A DNA stretch of 64,000 nucleotides from Pseudarthrobacter defluvii (lineage in GTDB: Bacteria > Actinomycetota > Actinomycetes > Actinomycetales > Micrococcaceae), in contig NZ_JAUSYG010000001.1 in NCBI RefSeq assembly GCF_030816725.1, forward strand, positions 4,030,001-4,094,000, in the 5' to 3' direction. The translations under genes and the position numbers were made by a program. Below the pieces are notes generated by a model. That model made no database searches and was not told where the DNA came from. It saw nothing but the letters and a program-made list of their open reading frames with translations. Below are positions 59,815 through 64,000 of this stretch, piece by piece. The stretch's first letter is position 1; every line of letters begins with the position of its first letter.

Positions 59815-61311
59815 CTAGCGGCAGCCGCAGCCTGCCAAAGCCGTCGCCGCCCGGTCCAGCGCTTCCTTGTTGCCGGCCGCTCCCGGCGTCAGGCCGTTGC
59901 CAAGGAACGAGAACACCAGGAGCCGCCCGTCGGCGTCCACGACGTAGCCGCTCAACGCCAGCACGGTGTTCAGGGTGCCGGTCTTGGCCCGCACCAGCCC
60001 GGCGCCTCCGGATGTGGTGGCATCCCCGTAGCGCGTGTCCAGGGTGCCGGTGAGGCCGCCCACCGGGAAGCCGTCCAAAGCCGCGCGAAGCCTGGTATCG
60101 GTACCGGTGGTGATGGCGCGCACCGCCTCCGCGAACTGGCGGGCAGAAACCTGGTTTCCCATGGCCAGGCCGCAAACATCCACCAGGTTCATTGCGTCCG
60201 GGGAAATGCCGGCGGCCGGGACTTCGGCAGCGAGCGCCGCGGTGGCGCCGTCATTGCTGCCCGGGCGGCCCGTGGCTACAGCCGCCATCCGGCCCATGGT
60301 TTCGGCCAGGTAGTTGTCCGAGACCTGCAGCATGAGGTTTACCTGCTCCGCCACTGTGGCGGAGTCAGCGGCGGCGAGGAGTGCGGCGTTGGCTTGGGAA
60401 GCTCCGGGTGAACGGTCGACGGCGGCCGCCACGGCCAGTCCCGCACCGGCACCTGCCGTACGGAGCCGGGCCGCGAATTCCTGGGCCGCGGCCATGGCGG
60501 AGTCCTGGGGGCGGGGGCCGGTGGTGACGGCGGGGTCGAAGCGCGCGGAGTTGAGGGCCAGCGGGTACAGCGGCGCGATTTCGCCGGCCTCCACGTCGCC
60601 GGACTGCCAGTTGGGGTTCAGCGCGGGGCCTGTGAAGAGGGAGTCATCCACCAGCACCTTGATCTCGCCGGTGGCGCCGGAGGCCTGCAGCGTGTGCACA
60701 GTAGCGGCGGCAAGGGTGGCGAGCCCAGCGTGGCCCATGACCTGTTCGGGCTGCGACTCTGCGGCGCCCAGGAGGACGTCGCCGCCGCCAACCAGCACCA
60801 CCTGCCCCGGTGCCGGGCCCTGCACCACCTTGGTGGTGAACCGGTGGTCGGGACCCAGGGTTCGCAGCGCGGCGACCGCCGTCAGCAGCTTAAGGTTCGA
60901 CGCCGGCACCCGGCTTTGCGCGCCGCCCCGGTCAAAGAGGACCTGGCCCGTAAGGGCATCCTGCACCATGCCCGTGAAAGTACCGCCGCCGTCGGCCTTT
61001 AACACCGGGTCCACTTGGGCCGTCACCGCTGCCTGCCCGGGCACTGGAGCGGCGGGCTGAAGCGGGGCAAGCACCTGTGGGGCGGAAAGTGTGGCTGGAG
61101 CCTGTTGCCAGGCCGGCGCGGTAGGAGCGGGGGCAGGGGCGTCCGGACCCCGGAACCCTGGAGCCACCAGCAGGGCTCCCGGGATGGCAAGGACGATCAG
61201 GATCAAGGCCGCCAGCGCCAGGGGCCAGGGCCTGTAAGACCTTTGTTCCACGCTTCCCTGGCGGCTCGGCCGACGGGTGTGCAACGGTTCCGCGCCGGTT
61301 GTTTTGGTCAT
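59815..61311 (-). CDS. dacB: D-alanyl-D-alanine carboxypeptidase/endopeptidase (PBP4, DacB)
   Basis: Trims peptidoglycan side chains outside the membrane. About 499 residues with an N-terminal membrane helix (PLALAALILIVLAIPGALLV) and Pro/Ala linker. Active-site motifs: SNLKLLTAVAALRTLG (SxxK), VSDNYLAETMGRMA (SxN) and LVRAKTGTLNTVLALSG (KTG). The chosen ATG is MTKTTGAEPLHTRR; a GTG 12 codons upstream is possible. It is divergent from ppa and heads the dacB-DUF2342-tilS-hpt run. Confidence 0.93.
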   Translation of the reverse strand: MTKTTGAEPLHTRRPSRQGSVEQRSYRPWPLALAALILIVLAIPGALLVAPGFRGPDAPAPAPTAPAWQQAPATLSAPQVLAPLQPAAPVPGQAAVTAQVDPVLKADGGGTFTGMVQDALTGQVLFDRGGAQSRVPASNLKLLTAVAALRTLGPDHRFTTKVVQGPAPGQVVLVGGGDVLLGAAESQPEQVMGHAGLATLAAATVHTLQASGATGEIKVLVDDSLFTGPALNPNWQSGDVEAGEIAPLYPLALNSARFDPAVTTGPRPQDSAMAAAQEFAARLRTAGAGAGLAVAAAVDRSPGASQANAALLAAADSATVAEQVNLMLQVSDNYLAETMGRMAAVATGRPGSNDGATAALAAEVPAAGISPDAMNLVDVCGLAMGNQVSARQFAEAVRAITTGTDTRLRAALDGFPVGGLTGTLDTRYGDATTSGGAGLVRAKTGTLNTVLALSGYVVDADGRLLVFSFLGNGLTPGAAGNKEALDRAATALAGCGCR

Positions 61312-61465
61312 GCTGGTGCCGGTCCTCAAGTCCTGAAATTTCCCCACAAGTTCCTGATTCCAGGGCCTCTCGCTATATCCTCAATTGTAGTCGGCGGCAC
61401 CGACACTCTTTTTTGTAGGCCAGTCAAGTGTGCCGCGCCCCCTGCAATTGCCGAGGAGCATTCCC

Positions 61466-61954
61466 ATGAAGCACGACGTGACCATCGAGATCCCCAAGGG
61501 ATCACGCGTCAAGTACGAAGTTGACCACGAGACCGGCCGCGTCCGCCTGGACCGCGTCCTCTTCACCTCCATGCAGTACCCCACCCACTACGGGTACTTC
61601 GAGAACACCCTCGGCGAGGACGGCGACCCGCTGGATGCACTGGTGCTCCTGCAGGACTTCGACCTGCACCCCGGCGTCATCGTCGAATCCCGCCCCATCG
61701 GCGTGTTCAACATGACCGACGACGGCGGCGGAGACGCGAAGATCCTCTGCGTCCCGGTCGACGCCCGCTTTGACCACATCCAGGAAGTCAGCGACGTCAA
61801 CGAGTACCTGATCAAGGAAATCGAGCACTTCTTCACCCGCTACAAGGACCTGGAGCCGGGCAAGTGGGTCAAGGCCGAGGGCTGGGGCGACCGCGCCGCC
61901 GCCGAAGCCGAGCTGGAAGCTTCCATCAAGCGGTACGTGCCCACCGGGCACTAG
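61466..61954 (+). CDS. ppa: Inorganic pyrophosphatase
   Basis: Family I soluble pyrophosphatase, 162 residues. The signature with metal-binding aspartates is [16 protein letters not shown], preceded by [13 protein letters not shown]; further metal/phosphate contacts are [19 protein letters not shown] and [17 protein letters not shown]. The ATG at 61466 has CGAGGAGC upstream. Divergent from dacB. Confidence 0.97.
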   Translation: MKHDVTIEIPKGSRVKYEVDHETGRVRLDRVLFTSMQYPTHYGYFENTLGEDGDPLDALVLLQDFDLHPGVIVESRPIGVFNMTDDGGGDAKILCVPVDARFDHIQEVSDVNEYLIKEIEHFFTRYKDLEPGKWVKAEGWGDRAAAEAELEASIKRYVPTGH

Positions 61955-61971
61955 TCCCACAAACCACCAGT

Positions 61972-62018
61972 ACGACGGCGGGTGGCCCGGCTTTTCGAAG
62001 CCGGGCACCCGCCGTCGT
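61972..62018 (+). terminator. ppa terminator
   Basis: A long stem: ACGACGGCGGGT pairs with ACCCGCCGTCGT and the inner GCCCGGCTT with AAGCCGGGC, with one unpaired G and a four-base loop. It starts 17 bases after the ppa stop and is followed by TGTT. Confidence 0.8.
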
Positions 62019-62048
62019 TGTTCCAGGAAGTTGTGGCATCGTGGGGCT

Positions 62049-63392
62049 GTGAGTTCCGAGCCAGCACTGACGTCCCAGCTACTGTTCCATCCGCCCTGCG
62101 GCCCCGTCAGCGGGTGGCGCGACGGCGACGTTGTCCGCGCCACCGGCATCCCCTACGCCAGGGCCCCGCGGTTCCAGCCGCCGGCACAGGTTCCGGACTG
62201 GACCGCAGAATTTGCCGCCACGTCCCTCTCCCCCGCGTGCCCGCAGGCGCCGGTCCCGTTCCTCGACGCCGTACTGGGCACCAAATACGGCGAGCTTCCG
62301 GGCAGCGAGGACTGCCAGAACCTTTCGATCACCATGCCCGCAGATGTGTTGGCGGACGAAAAACTGCCAGTGATGGTGTGGATCCACGGCGGCTCCTACA
62401 CCACCGGATCCGGGGACCTTGCGATCTTCGACCCCGCCAGGCTGGTGGCCGAGAACCGGGTCATCGTGGTCTCTGTGACGTACCGGCTCGGCTTGTTCGG
62501 TTTCCTGGCGACCCCTGCCGGACGTCCCGGCAACCTGGGGCTCCTGGACCAGCTCGAGGCGTTCCGCTGGGTACAGCGGAACATCGCTGCATTCGGCGGC
62601 GACCCCGGCCACGTCACTGCATTCGGCCAGTCCGCCGGCGGTGATGCCATTGCCCACCTGATGGCCACACCCGAGGCACCAAACCTCTTCCGGCGCGCCA
62701 TCATCCAGAGCGCGCCGCTGGGCATCACCCGGGGGCGGGCGAAGATGAACCACGCCATGGGCATTGCCGCCGAGTCGGTCACCGCGGAGACGCCCGCGAT
62801 GGAAGTGGTGGAAATTGAGGAGCAGGTCACCCACGTGGCCAAAAAGTTCGGCATGTTGGCCGCCATGCCCTTTGGCACCCAGTACGGCCACGACCCCCTG
62901 CCCGAAGAGTCCGGCATCGAGGCTGCCTGGAACCGGACTGCGCCGGCCATCGAGGTGCTGATCGGGCATACCTCGGAGGAGGCCCGGCTGTTCCTCCCAC
63001 GGAGTCCGCGCCTGATGCGCCTGGCCGGTGTTCCTGTGGTTGGGCCTGCCACGGTCCGGGCCATCGACTGGGTGGTCACCGAAACCGTGTATGGCCGCGC
63101 AACCCGCCGTTTCGCCCGCCGCCATGCGCAGGCCGGTGGACGGGCGCACCGCTACGTCCTGCACTGGCACGCACCCGGCAACATCTTCGGCGCTGCCCAC
63201 ACCGTGGACCTGCCCCTGCTGCTTGGCGACCGGAAGACCTGGGACGGCGTAGGACTGATCGCCGGCGCTGACTGGGAGTCCGCGGACATGACTGGCAGGG
63301 CGGTGAGGTCATTGTGGGCCCGTTTTGCCCGCGGGGATGACCTGGGTGAGGCTGGCGCCGTGAACGATGCCCTCCACTACCGGCGGGTCTGA
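62049..63392 (+). CDS. Carboxylesterase, type B family
   Basis: A 447-residue esterase of the cholinesterase-like group. Segments expected in the family: ATGIPYARAPRF, EDCQNLSITMPA, VMVWIHGGSYTTGSGDLAIF (oxyanion hole), NLGLLDQLEAFRWVQRNIAAFGGDP and the nucleophile elbow TAFGQSAGGDAIAHLMA. The acid is probably in IGHTSEEARLF and the histidine near FGAAHTVDLPLLLG. No signal peptide. The GTG at 62049 is the likely start. Substrate unknown. Confidence 0.9.
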   Translation: MSSEPALTSQLLFHPPCGPVSGWRDGDVVRATGIPYARAPRFQPPAQVPDWTAEFAATSLSPACPQAPVPFLDAVLGTKYGELPGSEDCQNLSITMPADVLADEKLPVMVWIHGGSYTTGSGDLAIFDPARLVAENRVIVVSVTYRLGLFGFLATPAGRPGNLGLLDQLEAFRWVQRNIAAFGGDPGHVTAFGQSAGGDAIAHLMATPEAPNLFRRAIIQSAPLGITRGRAKMNHAMGIAAESVTAETPAMEVVEIEEQVTHVAKKFGMLAAMPFGTQYGHDPLPEESGIEAAWNRTAPAIEVLIGHTSEEARLFLPRSPRLMRLAGVPVVGPATVRAIDWVVTETVYGRATRRFARRHAQAGGRAHRYVLHWHAPGNIFGAAHTVDLPLLLGDRKTWDGVGLIAGADWESADMTGRAVRSLWARFARGDDLGEAGAVNDALHYRRV

Positions 63393-63402
63393 CAGGAAGC
63401 CC

Positions 63403-63884
63403 GTGAGAACCCTCGGCGTGGACCTGGCGGCCTCGACCAAGAAGACCGCCGTCGCGGTCGTTGAATGGAGCGATGACTGCGCCACGCTGACCCGTTTGGC
63501 CCTGGATGTAAGCGACCAGGAGATTGTGGACTTGTTCGGCACCTGCGACATGACCGGCGTCGACTGTCCCGTGGGCTGGCCCGACGCACTGATCCCCTTC
63601 CTGACCGGCCACCTGAATTCCGACGCCGGACCCGTCCTTGAGCACGACGGGAGCGCGGGCCGGAGGCTGCTTGCCTACAGGCGCCGTGGCTGGACCTGGG
63701 CGGTCACCGGGAGCGAATAGCCGCTTCAGACGACCTGTTCGACGCCGTGATCGCCTCGCTGACCGCCCGGGCCGTGGCCCGCCGTCGTACCCTCCTGCCG
63801 GACGCTGCCCACGCAGCAGCCGCCCGCAGCGAAGGCTGGATCCACCTGCCCTCCTGCGGCCTGGACGAGCTCCCGCTTCAGTAG
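63403..63884 (+). pseudogene. DUF429 domain protein with internal deletion
   Basis: The N-terminal half (VRTLGVDLAASTKKTAVAVV, DVSDQEIVDLFGTCDMTGVD, CPVGWPDALIPFLTGHL, GRRLLAYRRRGWTW) and the C-terminal end (IAASDDLFDAVIASLTARAV, AAAARSEGWIHLPSCGLDEL) of a DUF429 protein are both present, but the middle, roughly 100 residues in intact members, is missing and the two parts are in different frames. A stop at 63718 ends the first frame. GTG at 63403 has AGGAAG upstream. This looks like a real deletion rather than a single base error. Confidence 0.75.
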
Positions 63885-63885
63885 G

Positions 63886-64000
63886 TCAGCCGCCCAGCTT
63901 CCAGTTCCGGATCTCCTCGGGGTCCTCGCCGTGGGTTCGGGTGTGTTCGCGGGCGCGGGCCCGGCGGTCCTGCAGGTCCTGGCGGAGGAGCGACTGCTTC
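63886..64000 (-). CDS. xfp: Probable phosphoketolase, C-terminal end only
   Basis: The last 38 or so codons of a minus-strand gene that continues beyond the window: QSLLRQDLQDRRARAREHTR, then THGEDPEEIRNWKLGG and stop. The pattern H-x-R-x-HGEDP-E-I-R-x-W at the C-terminus is typical of xylulose-5-phosphate/fructose-6-phosphate phosphoketolase. The evidence is short, so the name is tentative. Confidence 0.65.
   Translation of the reverse strand, partial: KQSLLRQDLQDRRARAREHTRTHGEDPEEIRNWKLGG

Overview
The window is high-GC actinobacterial chromosome, most likely Arthrobacter or Pseudarthrobacter (Micrococcaceae). Supporting signs are strong G/C preference at third codon positions, Lsr2, ClpC, DisA, the order pstSCAB, radA, disA, mutY, clpC, lsr2, lysS, panC, fol genes, ftsH, hpt, tilS, dacB, ppa, and many family members typical of the Micrococcaceae. 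I see no insertion sequence, prophage, CRISPR array or rRNA. There is one tRNA (Lys-TTT).

Left part (1-9050): a GH51 arabinofuranosidase cut by the window edge; a structured, apparently non-coding stretch; a frameshifted GAF-ANTAR regulator; an extracytoplasmic module (DUF4397 surface protein, class F sortase, ECF sigma factor, RskA-like anti-sigma factor); a LacI-family regulator; YciI-like and M23 proteins; tRNA-Lys. Phosphate block (9260-17300): a conserved protein, a branched RNA hairpin, DUF47 plus a PiT transporter, then pstB-pstA-pstC-pstS on the minus strand with a PHO-box-like repeat upstream of pstS. 17294-29950: aromatic acid exporter-like protein, RadA, a sensor kinase, Nudix, a solitary KAS II, a frameshifted prfC, a 2H phosphoesterase, an acyltransferase with atypical codon use, and DisA.

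30000-43100: MutY, small secreted or membrane proteins, the PTS-type dihydroxyacetone kinase operon dhaKLM, an N-acetyltransferase, an S9 peptidase bracketed by a three-copy palindromic repeat family with an invariant loop, then ClpC, Lsr2, a 57-residue membrane protein and LysS. At 43159-47186, four accessory genes (two tandem alpha/beta hydrolases, an MFS exporter, a DJ-1/PfpI protein) sit between lysS and panC, which I would expect to be close neighbours. 47344-61311 is one long minus-strand housekeeping run: dacB, DUF2342, tilS, hpt, ftsH, folE, folP, folB, folK, DUF3180, two bPH2 proteins, DUF2520, panC. The right end holds ppa, a carboxylesterase, a DUF429 gene broken by an internal deletion, and the last codons of a probable phosphoketolase.

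The most interesting signals are the palindromic repeat family around 35.5 and 37.8-38.0 kb, the dense RNA-like structure at 1555-1848 upstream of an RNA-binding-type (ANTAR) regulator, the branched RNA-like element at 10025-10114, and a set of long hairpins without U-tracts between genes. Three coding frames are broken by small insertions, so sequence error should be excluded before they are called pseudogenes.
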